A DNA stretch of 64,000 bases, taken from Aliivibrio fischeri (GTDB taxonomy: Bacteria > Pseudomonadota > Gammaproteobacteria > Enterobacterales > Vibrionaceae). Shown here piece by piece: positions 48,164 through 56,467 of the stretch. Made by a program: the position numbers and the translations under genes. Numbering within the stretch: position 1 is the stretch's first letter; each line of letters begins with the position of its first letter. Below the pieces are notes generated by a model. The model was not told where the DNA came from. It saw only the letters and a program-made list of their open reading frames with translations, and ran no database searches. Location: assembly GCF_009727955.1 (NCBI RefSeq), contig NZ_WOBR01000003.1, forward strand, positions 300,615 through 364,614, read 5' to 3'.

Positions 48164-48176
48164 AAGCATGATCAAG
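48164..48176 (+). promoter_or_regulatory. oriCII RctB 12-mer 1
   Basis: AAGCATGATCAAG with core TGATCA 48169-48174; first of six phased sites. GATC makes it Dam-dependent. Confidence 0.8.
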
Positions 48177-48186
48177 AATATCTAGA

Positions 48187-48198
48187 AAGCATGATCAT
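48187..48198 (+). promoter_or_regulatory. oriCII RctB 12-mer 2
   Basis: AAGCATGATCAT, core 48192-48197, 23 bp from the first. Confidence 0.8.
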
Positions 48199-48210
48199 TA
48201 GGGTTCTGGA

Positions 48211-48221
48211 TCAATGATCAT
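48211..48221 (+). promoter_or_regulatory. oriCII RctB 12-mer 3
   Basis: TCAATGATCAT, core 48215-48220, 23 bp from the second; flank weaker than 1, 2 and 4. Confidence 0.7.
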
Positions 48222-48231
48222 TAAATCTCAA

Positions 48232-48243
48232 AAGCATGATCAT
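48232..48243 (+). promoter_or_regulatory. oriCII RctB 12-mer 4
   Basis: AAGCATGATCAT, core 48237-48242, 22 bp from the third. Confidence 0.8.
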
Positions 48244-48255
48244 CGTCTAATTGAA

Positions 48256-48267
48256 TCGATGATCATG
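48256..48267 (+). promoter_or_regulatory. oriCII RctB 12-mer 5
   Basis: TCGATGATCATG, core 48260-48265, 23 bp from the fourth. Confidence 0.75.
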
Positions 48268-48278
48268 AGATTCTTTGA

Positions 48279-48290
48279 AGAATGATCATG
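48279..48290 (+). promoter_or_regulatory. oriCII RctB 12-mer 6
   Basis: AGAATGATCATG, core 48283-48288, 23 bp from the fifth and just before the DnaA box. Confidence 0.75.
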
Positions 48291-48303
48291 GTCTAAACAC
48301 AAG

Positions 48304-48312
48304 TTATCCACA
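48304..48312 (+). promoter_or_regulatory. DnaA box in oriCII
   Basis: TTATCCACA, a perfect consensus DnaA box. In V. cholerae oriCII a single DnaA box is also adjacent to the iterons. Confidence 0.85.
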
Positions 48313-48420
48313 GAATTTCTTTTTTATACCTTGTGATGAGGCGCATTTTGTTGATTGGTTGCATTTTAAAGAACCATCTAGCTTGAAAATACGTTTTTAA
48401 TTCATTTATAGCTATAAAAT

Positions 48421-48720
48421 TAAGATGATCTTATGTCTCATACGTTTTAATCGTATTTCAGAAGAATGATCAAGTATCATTTATCTTAGATCAACCTTAC
48501 TGAATTATTTGATATTTTCATTGATCTTCTCTGAAGCCTTGTCAGATATACATCTTCTGTAATTTGAAGTGAAATATTCATGCTTCCGGAGGCGGTTATT
48601 TCTTGATCATGCTTCTTAGCTACTAACTTACATTTTATCGATTTACACCTGTTTATCATTGGAATATTAGCCTTGATCATGCTTCTATTTTATTCCGATA
48701 GGATGGTGAATAGACTCAAA
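48421..48720. promoter_or_regulatory. rctA/incII-type control region
   Basis: A stretch between the iterons and parA2 with isolated RctB-type sites: AATGATCAAG (core 48467-48472) and two oppositely oriented CTTGATCATGCTT sites (48602-48614 and 48672-48684) exactly 70 bp apart. In V. cholerae the equivalent region makes a short non-coding transcript (rctA) and carries 39-mers that titrate RctB. I infer the same role. Confidence 0.6.
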
Positions 48721-48805
48721 TATATCTCTTATATTAGATTTAAATTTTTCAAAATTTTTTCATAAAATTAATTGAAAATACATTAACCGTAATTTAGTCA
48801 ATATC

Positions 48806-48823
48806 TTTCACGCTTCCGTGAAA
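48806..48823 (+). terminator. Hairpin directly before the oriCII parS2
   Basis: TTTCACG (48806-48812) pairs with CGTGAAA (48817-48823) around a CTTC tetraloop, then AATTT. It could terminate a transcript from the rctA-type region, but the T-run is weak. Confidence 0.4.
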
Positions 48824-48824
48824 A

Positions 48825-48837
48825 TTTACACTGTAAA
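48825..48837. promoter_or_regulatory. parS2-type site in oriCII
   Basis: TTTACACTGTAAA, an exact match to the parS2 consensus, 217 bp before the parA2 start. Confidence 0.8.
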
Positions 48838-49054
48838 TTAATTATTGTGACACTGTAACACTTTGAATGTAAGATTATTTCCTCGTAATTATCTTGATTC
48901 TTTTTAGCATTTTCTAGCTGTAAATGTCAGCTTTGATATTTAAAATTTCTTTTTTAATGAATATCACATAATTAAATTCATGTTCAGCTATTTGTTGAAT
49001 TATTACTTTTATGCTGTACAATTGTTTTCATAGTTAATACTGATGGCGAATATA

Positions 49055-50278
49055 ATGAATAGAGAACAAACCATTGCCAATTTAGCTGCATTGGCAGAAC
49101 AAACTCAGCAAGTTCAATCTGATCGTATTGAGTTAGTACTTGAAGAAAGAAACAATGAACACTTCCCTCCAATGTCGAAAGCAATGATGGAAACTCGTTC
49201 TGGTTTAACAAGACGTAAGTTAGATGAAGCGATTACTCGTTTAGAATCTGAAGGTCATCAATTCACAAAAAATAATGCAAATCATTATTCAATTTCTTTA
49301 ACTGAAGCTCATATGTTAATGGATGCGGCAGGCGTTCCAACATTCCATGAGCAGAAGAAAAATGCTAATAATAAGCCTTGGGTAGTTAATGTTCAGAACC
49401 AAAAAGGTGGTACTGGCAAATCAATGACAGCTGTACATTTGGCTGCATGCTTAGCGTTAAATCTTGAAAAAAGATACCGTATCTGTCTAATCGATTTAGA
49501 TCCACAAGGTTCACTTCGTTTGTTTTTAAACCCTCAAATCAGTGTATCAGAGCAAGATACTATCTACTCTGCCGTTGATATTATGCTAGATAACGTACCT
49601 GAAGGTGAGGTTATTGATGGCGAATTCATGGCTAAAAATGTGCTTTTAAACACGCAATATCCAAATTTAAAAACGATTTCAGCTTTCCCTGAAGATGCGA
49701 TGTTTAATGCTGAAGCATGGCAAGATCTATCAACAAACGGCTCTCTAGATATCGTTAAATTATTGAAAGAAAAAGTGATTGATCCAATTGCTGACCAATT
49801 TGATGTCATTATGATTGATACTGGTCCACACGTTGATCCATTAGTTTGGAATGCAATGTATGCATCGAATTCATTATTAATTCCATGTGCAGCAAAACGT
49901 TTAGACTGGGCTTCAACGGTTAACTTTTTTCAACATTTACCAACAGTTTATGAAATGTTCCCTGAAGACTGGCACGGTTTAGAGTTTGTTCGTTTAATGC
50001 CAACTATGTTTGAAGATGACAATAAAAAACAAGTTTCTGTGTTAACGGAAATGAATTATTTATTGGCTGATCAAGTTATGATGGCGACTATCCCAAGAAG
50101 CCGAGCATTTGAAATTTGTGCAGATACATATAGTACCGTATTTGACTTAACCGCTGCTGATTTTGAAGGCGGTAAGAAGACACTTGCTGTCGCTCAAGAT
50201 GCTGTTAAGAAAAGCGCACTAGAGTTTGAACGCGTATTACACAGTCACTGGAATTCATTAAATAAAGGGGAGTACTAA
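49055..50278 (+). CDS. parA2: Chromosome II partition ATPase ParA2
   Basis: 407 residues from the ATG at 49055, which matches the N-terminus I recall for V. cholerae ParA2 (M-x-REQTI). An in-frame ATG at 49043 is an alternative but has no RBS. N-terminal HTH-containing region, then deviant Walker A QNQKGGTGKSMTAVH, Walker A' IDLDPQGS and Walker B VIMIDTGPH. It forms DNA-bound filaments that position the chromosome II ori. It is followed, four bases later, by parB2, and lies beside oriCII, the diagnostic order for Vibrionaceae secondary chromosomes. Confidence 0.95.
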   Translation: MNREQTIANLAALAEQTQQVQSDRIELVLEERNNEHFPPMSKAMMETRSGLTRRKLDEAITRLESEGHQFTKNNANHYSISLTEAHMLMDAAGVPTFHEQKKNANNKPWVVNVQNQKGGTGKSMTAVHLAACLALNLEKRYRICLIDLDPQGSLRLFLNPQISVSEQDTIYSAVDIMLDNVPEGEVIDGEFMAKNVLLNTQYPNLKTISAFPEDAMFNAEAWQDLSTNGSLDIVKLLKEKVIDPIADQFDVIMIDTGPHVDPLVWNAMYASNSLLIPCAAKRLDWASTVNFFQHLPTVYEMFPEDWHGLEFVRLMPTMFEDDNKKQVSVLTEMNYLLADQVMMATIPRSRAFEICADTYSTVFDLTAADFEGGKKTLAVAQDAVKKSALEFERVLHSHWNSLNKGEY

Positions 50279-50281
50279 TTC

Positions 50282-51256
50282 ATGGCGATTAAAACTTCTG
50301 ACTTAAACGCAAAACTGTTTGGTAAAACTAATAAGCGTCGTGCAACAACGCCTGTTGAAGCACAAAAAGCAGCTAAATCACAAGCTCAAGTTATTGAATT
50401 AGCGGTTGCTGGTGAAGATTTAGTGACGTTTGAGTTACGCAAAATTCCAGCTAAAGATGTGAGTTCATCAACGGTAGTATTTGCTGAAAATGCTCGTGAG
50501 CAGTCTTTTTTAACTGAGCATGCACTATCAGATATCTTATCTACATTACGTGATCGTGGTCAGCAATATCCAGCTGTTGGTCGTGTAGTTGAAGGCGGCA
50601 AGATTGAAGTTCTTGATGGTAGCCGTCGTCGTATGTCATGTATTTTGGCTGAGCAAGATTTCTTAATCTATGTTGCCGAAGGTATTAATACAAAACATGC
50701 CAAATTCTTATCAGATGTTGCCAATGCTCATAAACCACTTTCATTATATGAACGTGGCAAAGAAATGCAGGCAATGCTTTCTCGTGGTGATGTTGCCGAT
50801 CAAAAAGAATTAGCAAAAGTATGCCAATGCAGTGAAGCTTTAGTCAGTGGAGCTCTAAAAGCGGCGACTTTACCATTGGAACTGTTACAAGCTTATCCAA
50901 GCGTAAGTGAAATTGGTCGTCCTACTGTTGTTAAGCTTCATAAGCTCTACAACGCTCTCTCAGAAGAAGAGCAGAAAACCTTATTAAAGCAATGTGCTGG
51001 TGAACAAGGAGCTGCCTGGACGCGTTCTACGGCTCTTGGTGTTAGTCGAATGACTAAAGAAGTAACAGAGCTGATTGAAGTATGGATTGAAGATTTATTA
51101 CCGAAAAAAGAACCAGCAAAGTCTTTAACTACTGAATTAGTAAAAGGACGTGCTTCTTATAAACGTAAAGGCTCTGGCTTAACGTTAAGTTTGAAAAAAG
51201 TTGATGATGCTTTGATGGAAGATATTCTTGAATACATCAGTCAAAAAGTATCGTAA
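50282..51256 (+). CDS. parB2: Chromosome II centromere-binding protein ParB2
   Basis: 324 residues. The ParB/Srx CTPase domain includes VVFAENAREQSFL, and the arginine box GSRRRMS. A central HTH (QKELAKVCQCSEALVSGALK) reads parS2. The C-terminal part is the dimerisation region. ParB2 loads on parS2 sites, five of which are seen in this window. Ends at a bidirectional terminator shared with the MazG-like gene. Confidence 0.95.
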   Translation: MAIKTSDLNAKLFGKTNKRRATTPVEAQKAAKSQAQVIELAVAGEDLVTFELRKIPAKDVSSSTVVFAENAREQSFLTEHALSDILSTLRDRGQQYPAVGRVVEGGKIEVLDGSRRRMSCILAEQDFLIYVAEGINTKHAKFLSDVANAHKPLSLYERGKEMQAMLSRGDVADQKELAKVCQCSEALVSGALKAATLPLELLQAYPSVSEIGRPTVVKLHKLYNALSEEEQKTLLKQCAGEQGAAWTRSTALGVSRMTKEVTELIEVWIEDLLPKKEPAKSLTTELVKGRASYKRKGSGLTLSLKKVDDALMEDILEYISQKVS

Positions 51257-51276
51257 TTAGTATTTATTAAATAATA

Positions 51277-51314
51277 AAAAAGAGCCTGATTTAATGTCCA
51301 ATCAGGCTCTTTTT
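51277..51314. terminator. Bidirectional terminator between parB2 and the MazG-like gene
   Basis: AAAAAGAGCCTGATT (51277-51291) pairs with AATCAGGCTCTTTTT (51300-51314). Confidence 0.9.
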
Positions 51315-51329
51315 TTATATAGAAACGAG

Positions 51330-51902
51330 CTAAACCAATGGTGCTAAATCTGCTGGTCGGTAATTTACTGATTTAAGAACTTTACCCTGTTTAATTACTT
51401 TATTTTCTAGTTCTACATTTTTTGCACATTTCGCGATAATAAAACCGCCTTTTTCTGTCGACATCAGTTCAATGCCTTGCTCTGCATAGAATGCCTTTGT
51501 TGCTTGGTACTCATCTTCTGTTTTACATACTTTACTCATGTTGCTTGAATGAACTTCATCCCAGCATGAAATAAATTCAATATTCAGATTGTTAGCAACG
51601 TTTAGGAGTAAATCTACTAGGTACGAAATACTTAGATTATCTTCTAAATTCTTTGTTCCAAGGTGAACTGCTCTTCCCATTAATACATAAACCGTATCAA
51701 CAATAGCATCCGCTTGTTCAATTTTACTATCCGCTTCAGCAAGTTCAGTTAACTCCTCAATAGCTAGAGATGTATGTAGTAGATCATTTTTTTCATCTAG
51801 TGATTCAGGTGAATCAACTGCTAAGTCAAAGGTACTTCTGAATTGTTCGATATCTTGATAAAGCTTTTGGTAAACCGATGGCGTTAATTGACTTAAATGC
51901 AT
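51330..51902 (-). CDS. MazG/HisE-like nucleoside triphosphate pyrophosphohydrolase
   Basis: 190 residues of the all-alpha NTP-PPase superfamily. The metal motif is split as EELTELAEAD (residues ~49-58, EExxE-like) and ADAIVDTVYVLMG (D-x-x-x-D). Most similar in pattern to the phosphoribosyl-ATP pyrophosphohydrolase-like group found in mobile and accessory regions. It may hydrolyse abnormal NTPs. The C-terminal ~60 residues look more like an add-on (EQGIELMSTEKGGFIIAKC). Substrate unknown. Confidence 0.8.
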   Translation of the reverse strand: MHLSQLTPSVYQKLYQDIEQFRSTFDLAVDSPESLDEKNDLLHTSLAIEELTELAEADSKIEQADAIVDTVYVLMGRAVHLGTKNLEDNLSISYLVDLLLNVANNLNIEFISCWDEVHSSNMSKVCKTEDEYQATKAFYAEQGIELMSTEKGGFIIAKCAKNVELENKVIKQGKVLKSVNYRPADLAPLV

Positions 51903-52053
51903 GGTAATTTCCTAAATGATGAAGCCATAAATGAGTTTGTTATTATACCTTTTCAAATAAACTCTCGTCATACTTTCTTTTCTTAATTAAAAGAAACTTT
52001 GTATCTCATGCTACAATTCAATGGTTTTTATTTCTCGTATAATGGATCTTCCC

Positions 52054-54168
52054 ATGCCTCAAGTTTTATCTTTTTTGAAAACAGTTTCTGCCTATGCAGC
52101 GAGCGGTTTTATTCGATATCCAATTCTTTTAGAAGGTTCTACCGGTTGGAGTGAGGAAATCATTAAAGAGTATATTACTCATTCTGGATATCTAGATTCT
52201 GATATTGAGATTTACGGTAACCTTTCTATTGGAGAATTGCCTAGCTTAGAAATGAAAGCAGCATTGAAAAAGTTAGGACAAGAAACACATTGTTTGGTGA
52301 TTGATATTTCTCATGAGTTTAATGCAAATGCAATAAATGCAGTTTGTGGAACACTTGTTGGTGGGGGATTGGTTTTTTTTGTTCGCACTGAAGACTCATC
52401 TCTGCATGGTAATATTGAACTTTGGTTGACGCATTTTAAAAAGCAGATGCTCGTTATTTCAGAAAATGCTTCTGTACCGCCACTACTACCGCAAGTCCCA
52501 CCGGAAAAAAAGTTAGTTTTTGCTCTTACTCAAGCTGATAAGCTAGATGAACGATATCGTTCTATAGATCAAAAGAATGCAGTGTTAAGTATACAAAAAG
52601 TGCTTACTGGTCATGCTAAGAGGCCATTAATTATCACCGCTGATCGTGGACGGGGGAAATCTTCAGCAATAGGTATCGCTATCGCTGAACTTGTTCGTGA
52701 TAAAAAATTGATTATTGGTATTACGGCACCACTACGAGTGAATATCAACGAAGTTTTCGGTCATGCTGCAAGTGTAGCAAAAAAATTAGGAATGCCATTT
52801 AAACAAGAAAAAAACGTCTTAACTATAAATGGTTCAACGGTTACGTATTTTGCACCTGATGAATTAATACGAGATTCTTATTCATTAGATTTACTGTGTG
52901 TCGATGAAGCGGCAGCTATTCCTGCACCGATGTTATTGGCATTAACTGAGCGCTATTCTCGTCTGGTTTTTTCTACGACAATTAATGGTTACGAAGGTAC
53001 TGGAAGAGGGTTTGAAATTAAGTTTAAAAAACAACTTGCTCTGCTACGCCCAAACTTTCATTCTGTGGAAATGTTACAACCCATTCGTTGGTCTGAATTC
53101 GATCCATTAGAAAATTGGTTGTCTTCTGTTTTTTTATTAAATCATAAAGCGTCAAGTAATAAACTACAGGAGATTAATCGGGAGGATGTCGAGTTTGTTC
53201 GTTTGAACGTAAGTGATTTATTAGCTAAACCGGATTTAGCACAATCCATTTTTTCTTTATTAGTGTCTGCTCACTATCAAACATCACCTAATGATTGGCT
53301 GTCTCTATTATCCGATCCAAGTCTCTTTTGTTGGGCCGGTATAGATAAATCGTCTAGAAGTGTACTTACATGCGCATTAGTTTCTTTGGAAGGTCAGTTA
53401 GATAACCAGCTTATAACTGACATTCAACTTGGAAAGAGAAGACCTAAAGGACATTTAGTTCCTGTCTCGTTAACACAAACATTATGCATTAACGAACCCG
53501 CTCAACAATCTTGTATTCGTATTATGAGAATTGCGGTTGAACAACATCATCAACGTATGCATCTTGGTTCAGAATTAATTAAGTCTATTAAATCGTTCTA
53601 TTGTGATTTGGGTATTGATTACTTAAGTACAAGCTTTGGTTCTACTCCTGGGTTGAATGAATTTTGGTTGAGCTTAGATTTTAGCTTTATTCGATTAGGT
53701 ATATCTAAAGACAAGGCGAGCGGAAGTCACTCATTACTTGCTGTACTACCTTTATCTAAAAATGCGGTCGATTGGTTATCTCTTGGTAAAGATTATTTTT
53801 CTATGGCTTTACCTGAACAATTGCTAAGTGTTTTTAATGAACTTGATGTTTCTGAAGTATTAAGTTTATTAAAAGGGATTGATACGAGACAGCCGTTAGC
53901 AGATGTAATGATTAAAAGAATTGAAATGTATTCTAACGGTGGGTTAGGTGTTGAGATGATTCAGTATGAACTCAGACATTTTGTATTGTCGTCTATATCA
54001 TTTCTGTTAACTCTAAATGTAACGCACCAAGTCTTAGTCGTGTCTAAAATTATTCAATTACAAGATTGGAAAACAGCTATTTCTCTTTCAAAAGTTTCAG
54101 GAAGAAAAGAGGCTGAAATTGAAATGCGCTCAGCAATAAGAGCCTTATTGATGCAATTTACACTGTAA
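52054..54168 (+). CDS. tmcA: tRNA(Met) cytidine acetyltransferase TmcA
   Basis: 704 residues from the ATG at 52054 (MPQVL), with GGA seven bases upstream; the frame is open to 52021, but the extra residues are poorly supported. N-terminal DUF1726 domain, then a helicase-like ATPase with Walker A ITADRGRGKSS and Walker B LLCVDEAAAIP, then a GNAT acetyltransferase domain with acetyl-CoA motif MRIAVEQHHQRMHLGSEL. It makes N4-acetylcytidine at the wobble position of tRNA-Met(CAU). The last four codons and stop (Q-F-T-L-stop) are formed by a parS2 palindrome. Confidence 0.93.
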   Translation: MPQVLSFLKTVSAYAASGFIRYPILLEGSTGWSEEIIKEYITHSGYLDSDIEIYGNLSIGELPSLEMKAALKKLGQETHCLVIDISHEFNANAINAVCGTLVGGGLVFFVRTEDSSLHGNIELWLTHFKKQMLVISENASVPPLLPQVPPEKKLVFALTQADKLDERYRSIDQKNAVLSIQKVLTGHAKRPLIITADRGRGKSSAIGIAIAELVRDKKLIIGITAPLRVNINEVFGHAASVAKKLGMPFKQEKNVLTINGSTVTYFAPDELIRDSYSLDLLCVDEAAAIPAPMLLALTERYSRLVFSTTINGYEGTGRGFEIKFKKQLALLRPNFHSVEMLQPIRWSEFDPLENWLSSVFLLNHKASSNKLQEINREDVEFVRLNVSDLLAKPDLAQSIFSLLVSAHYQTSPNDWLSLLSDPSLFCWAGIDKSSRSVLTCALVSLEGQLDNQLITDIQLGKRRPKGHLVPVSLTQTLCINEPAQQSCIRIMRIAVEQHHQRMHLGSELIKSIKSFYCDLGIDYLSTSFGSTPGLNEFWLSLDFSFIRLGISKDKASGSHSLLAVLPLSKNAVDWLSLGKDYFSMALPEQLLSVFNELDVSEVLSLLKGIDTRQPLADVMIKRIEMYSNGGLGVEMIQYELRHFVLSSISFLLTLNVTHQVLVVSKIIQLQDWKTAISLSKVSGRKEAEIEMRSAIRALLMQFTL

Positions 54169-54169
54169 A
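54157..54169. promoter_or_regulatory. parS2-type site overlapping the tmcA stop
   Basis: TTTACACTGTAAA; it encodes the last residues FTL of TmcA and contributes the TAA stop. First of three parS2 palindromes within 90 bp. Confidence 0.8.
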
Positions 54170-54195
54170 TCTTAGTCAAATATTATAGTCATCAA

Positions 54196-54208
54196 TTTAC
54201 AGTGTAAA
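54196..54208. promoter_or_regulatory. parS2-type site in the tmcA-lapC gap
   Basis: TTTACAGTGTAAA; the central base differs (G), as allowed by the N in the consensus. 39 bp after the first. Confidence 0.8.
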
Positions 54209-54231
54209 TTAAGAAGCTTCTATTTATCTAA

Positions 54232-54244
54232 TTTACACTGTAAA
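54232..54244. promoter_or_regulatory. parS2-type site in the tmcA-lapC gap
   Basis: TTTACACTGTAAA, 36 bp after the previous one. The cluster of three is about 5.4 kb from the parS2 in oriCII. Confidence 0.8.
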
Positions 54245-54380
54245 TCCCACCTAAAGAGTTATCCTAAATTTGATTCAGCCTTCTAATATTCAATGATTTG
54301 TTGTAGTTCCTAACGTATAAATACTATATTCTTAATGTAATAGGATTGTTATCTGAATAACAACAATTAGGGATATATAA

Positions 54381-55772
54381 ATGAGTAAGAAAGGATTCAA
54401 CAAGCTTGATAAACATGAGCTGGATTTTGTTGATGACAAAACGGCGGCTCTACTTTTAAACACACCAACTAATGCAAAAATTCTTTTATGGGTAATTGTC
54501 GTTTTCTTTTGCATTGCTATTGGTTGGGCTTCTTGGGCTGAAATAGATAAAGTTACTGTAGGTCAAGGAAAAGTAATTCCCTCTTCGCAATTGCAAGTTG
54601 TACAAAACTTGGAAGGCGGTTTAGTCAAAGAGATGTTGGTTAAAGAAGGTGATCAAGTTGAAAAAGGACAGCAACTTCTTTTAATTGATGATACTCGCTT
54701 TCGCTCCGATTTTAGAGAGCGTAAAAAACAACTGATCAATTTAACTGCAAGCGCTCAACAATTGGCTGCTTCGATGGATAGTATTCTTATACAGGATATA
54801 AATAATCGTAAGCGCTGGAAAGAATCTGTTATCGTTTATACTGATAAACTAAAATTCGATGAAGCGTTTGCGAAAGAAAATCCTATTGTTACTCGTCGTC
54901 AGCTTGCAGAATATAAAGCTGATATGAATAACCTTAAAAATAGAATTTTTGTTTTTGATCAACAGGTAAGTCAAAAGCAACAAGATCTTGTAGAAATAAA
55001 AGCGCGAGTTCGAAATTTAAAGGCAAGCTATAACCTTGCAAGAAAAGAATTAGATATCACAAAACCTCTAGCTGATGAAGGTGTTGTTCCTCGTATCGAG
55101 CTATTAAAATTACAACGACAAGTTAACGATACAAAGCGAGAGCTTACATCCACTGAATTAAAAATTCCTGTCTTAACCTCTACAATTCAAGAAACTGTTT
55201 TAAACAGAATCGACGCAGCTCTCAAGTTTCGTTCTGAACAGCAAGAAAAATTAAATACCACTCAAGATAAATTATCAGCCTTAACCGAATCACAAGTCGG
55301 ATTGAAAGATAGAGTAAATCGTACAGTCGTGTTATCGCCAGTTACTGGAACCATAAAAAAAATATACATAAATACGGTTGGCGGTGTTATTCAACCTGGT
55401 ATGGACTTAATTGAAATTGTACCCACAGAGGATACGTTATTAATTGAAGCTAAGATTGCACCACAAGATATCGCCTTTCTACGCCCAGGGCTTTCTGCCA
55501 TTGTTAAATTTAGTGCTTATGATTTTACTCGTTATGGTGGCTTGAAAGGTACGTTAGAGCATATCAGTGCCGATACTATTCAAGATGAAGAAGGGAACAG
55601 TTTTTATCTAGTAAGAGTTAGGACTTCACAAGAAGATTTAGAAGAAAAAACGCAATTTAATATTATTCCTGGTATGACAACCACGGTTGATATTATTACA
55701 GGAAAACGTTCTATTTTAGATTACTTAGTGAAACCTATTGTTCAGGCAAAAGGCTCAGCACTAAGAGAATAA
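54381..55772 (+). CDS. lapC: HlyD-family type I secretion adaptor (LapC)
   Basis: 463 residues. One N-terminal membrane helix (ILLWVIVVFFCIAIGWASW, residues ~34-53), then a lipoyl half (GKVIPSSQLQVVQNLEGGLV), a long coiled-coil hairpin (about 110-320), the second lipoyl half (RVVLSPVTGTIKKIYINTVG) and a beta-barrel. This bridges the inner-membrane LapB and the outer-membrane LapE. First gene of the lapC-lapG-lapD-lapB run, with three parS2 sites in its upstream gap. Confidence 0.92.
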   Translation: MSKKGFNKLDKHELDFVDDKTAALLLNTPTNAKILLWVIVVFFCIAIGWASWAEIDKVTVGQGKVIPSSQLQVVQNLEGGLVKEMLVKEGDQVEKGQQLLLIDDTRFRSDFRERKKQLINLTASAQQLAASMDSILIQDINNRKRWKESVIVYTDKLKFDEAFAKENPIVTRRQLAEYKADMNNLKNRIFVFDQQVSQKQQDLVEIKARVRNLKASYNLARKELDITKPLADEGVVPRIELLKLQRQVNDTKRELTSTELKIPVLTSTIQETVLNRIDAALKFRSEQQEKLNTTQDKLSALTESQVGLKDRVNRTVVLSPVTGTIKKIYINTVGGVIQPGMDLIEIVPTEDTLLIEAKIAPQDIAFLRPGLSAIVKFSAYDFTRYGGLKGTLEHISADTIQDEEGNSFYLVRVRTSQEDLEEKTQFNIIPGMTTTVDIITGKRSILDYLVKPIVQAKGSALRE

Positions 55773-55795
55773 AAGTAAAAGGAGCACATCTCACA

Positions 55796-56461
55796 ATGAG
55801 AAGTCGATGGTTAGGAATACCATTCGCCATATTCTCTATCGCTTCTATTGCTTTCACACAACAAGAAAATATTTGGATCAAAGCAGTACAAGATGAATAT
55901 GGTGAAAGAGCCGGAAAAAGAGTGTTAGCTTGGCGGGATATGTTAGCTGAAGCAGATTTGAAGAATGAGAGAGAGCAACTAAATAATGTGAACCAGTTTT
56001 TTAATCAACTTTATTTTGTTGATGATATAAAACTGTGGGGGAAAAAAGATTATTGGGCAACGCCTTTAGAGTTTCTTGGAGCAAACGCTGGTGATTGTGA
56101 AGACTTTACCATTGCTAAATATTTTTCTCTGATTGAGTTAGGTGTATCAGATAAAAAATTAAGACTCATTTACCTTAAGGCAATAGAGTTAAATCAGTTT
56201 CATATGGTACTGGCCTATTATCCAACCCCAGCATCTGTCCCTTTGATTTTAGATAATATAGATAAAGAAATAAAACCAGCAACAGAACGAACAGATCTTT
56301 TACCCATATACAGTTTTAACGGTCAACACCTATGGCTGATGAAAGGAAAAGGTAATGGCCAGCAAGCTGGAAAGTCGTCTCGTTTAAGTCTATGGAATGA
56401 TTTACGAAAACGGAACGATGGCTTGAGATTAAATCACCCAATTTTGAATTATGATGAGTAG
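55796..56461 (+). CDS. lapG: Periplasmic calcium-dependent Cys protease LapG
   Basis: 221 residues with an N-terminal signal sequence. It is a bacterial transglutaminase-like Cys proteinase (BTLCP): the catalytic Cys lies in GANAGDCEDFTIAKYF, the His in FHMVLAYYP (ELNQFHMV) and the Asp in the following LILDNIDKE. LapG cleaves the LapA N-terminus between two Ala of a T/P-AAG motif; a PAAG is present in the adhesin at 63278-63289. Immediately followed by lapD (6 bases), its regulator. Confidence 0.92.
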   Translation: MRSRWLGIPFAIFSIASIAFTQQENIWIKAVQDEYGERAGKRVLAWRDMLAEADLKNEREQLNNVNQFFNQLYFVDDIKLWGKKDYWATPLEFLGANAGDCEDFTIAKYFSLIELGVSDKKLRLIYLKAIELNQFHMVLAYYPTPASVPLILDNIDKEIKPATERTDLLPIYSFNGQHLWLMKGKGNGQQAGKSSRLSLWNDLRKRNDGLRLNHPILNYDE

Positions 56462-56467
56462 TGAGAA

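Larger units (their letters stand above)
47967..49054. other. Replication origin of chromosome II (oriCII) region
   Basis: About 1.1 kb between divergent rctB and parA2. Contents from left to right: rctB promoter zone with TGATCT half-sites (48056-48115), six phased RctB 12-mers, a perfect DnaA box, AT-rich DNA (48313-48460, a candidate unwinding zone), further isolated TGATCA sites at 48467, 48604 and 48674 (rctA/39-mer type control region), a hairpin at 48806-48823 next to a parS2 at 48825, and a low-complexity AT-rich tail before parA2. Confidence 0.9.

Noticed and set aside
48486..48680. Open frame of 64 codons on the minus strand in the origin
   Set aside because: It lies in the regulatory region with RctB sites, has no RBS and no protein-like composition; the equivalent V. 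cholerae rctA works as a non-coding transcript.
52038..52043. TATAAT inside the tmcA 5' end as a promoter
   Set aside because: No credible -35 at the right distance; it may only be coding sequence or chance.
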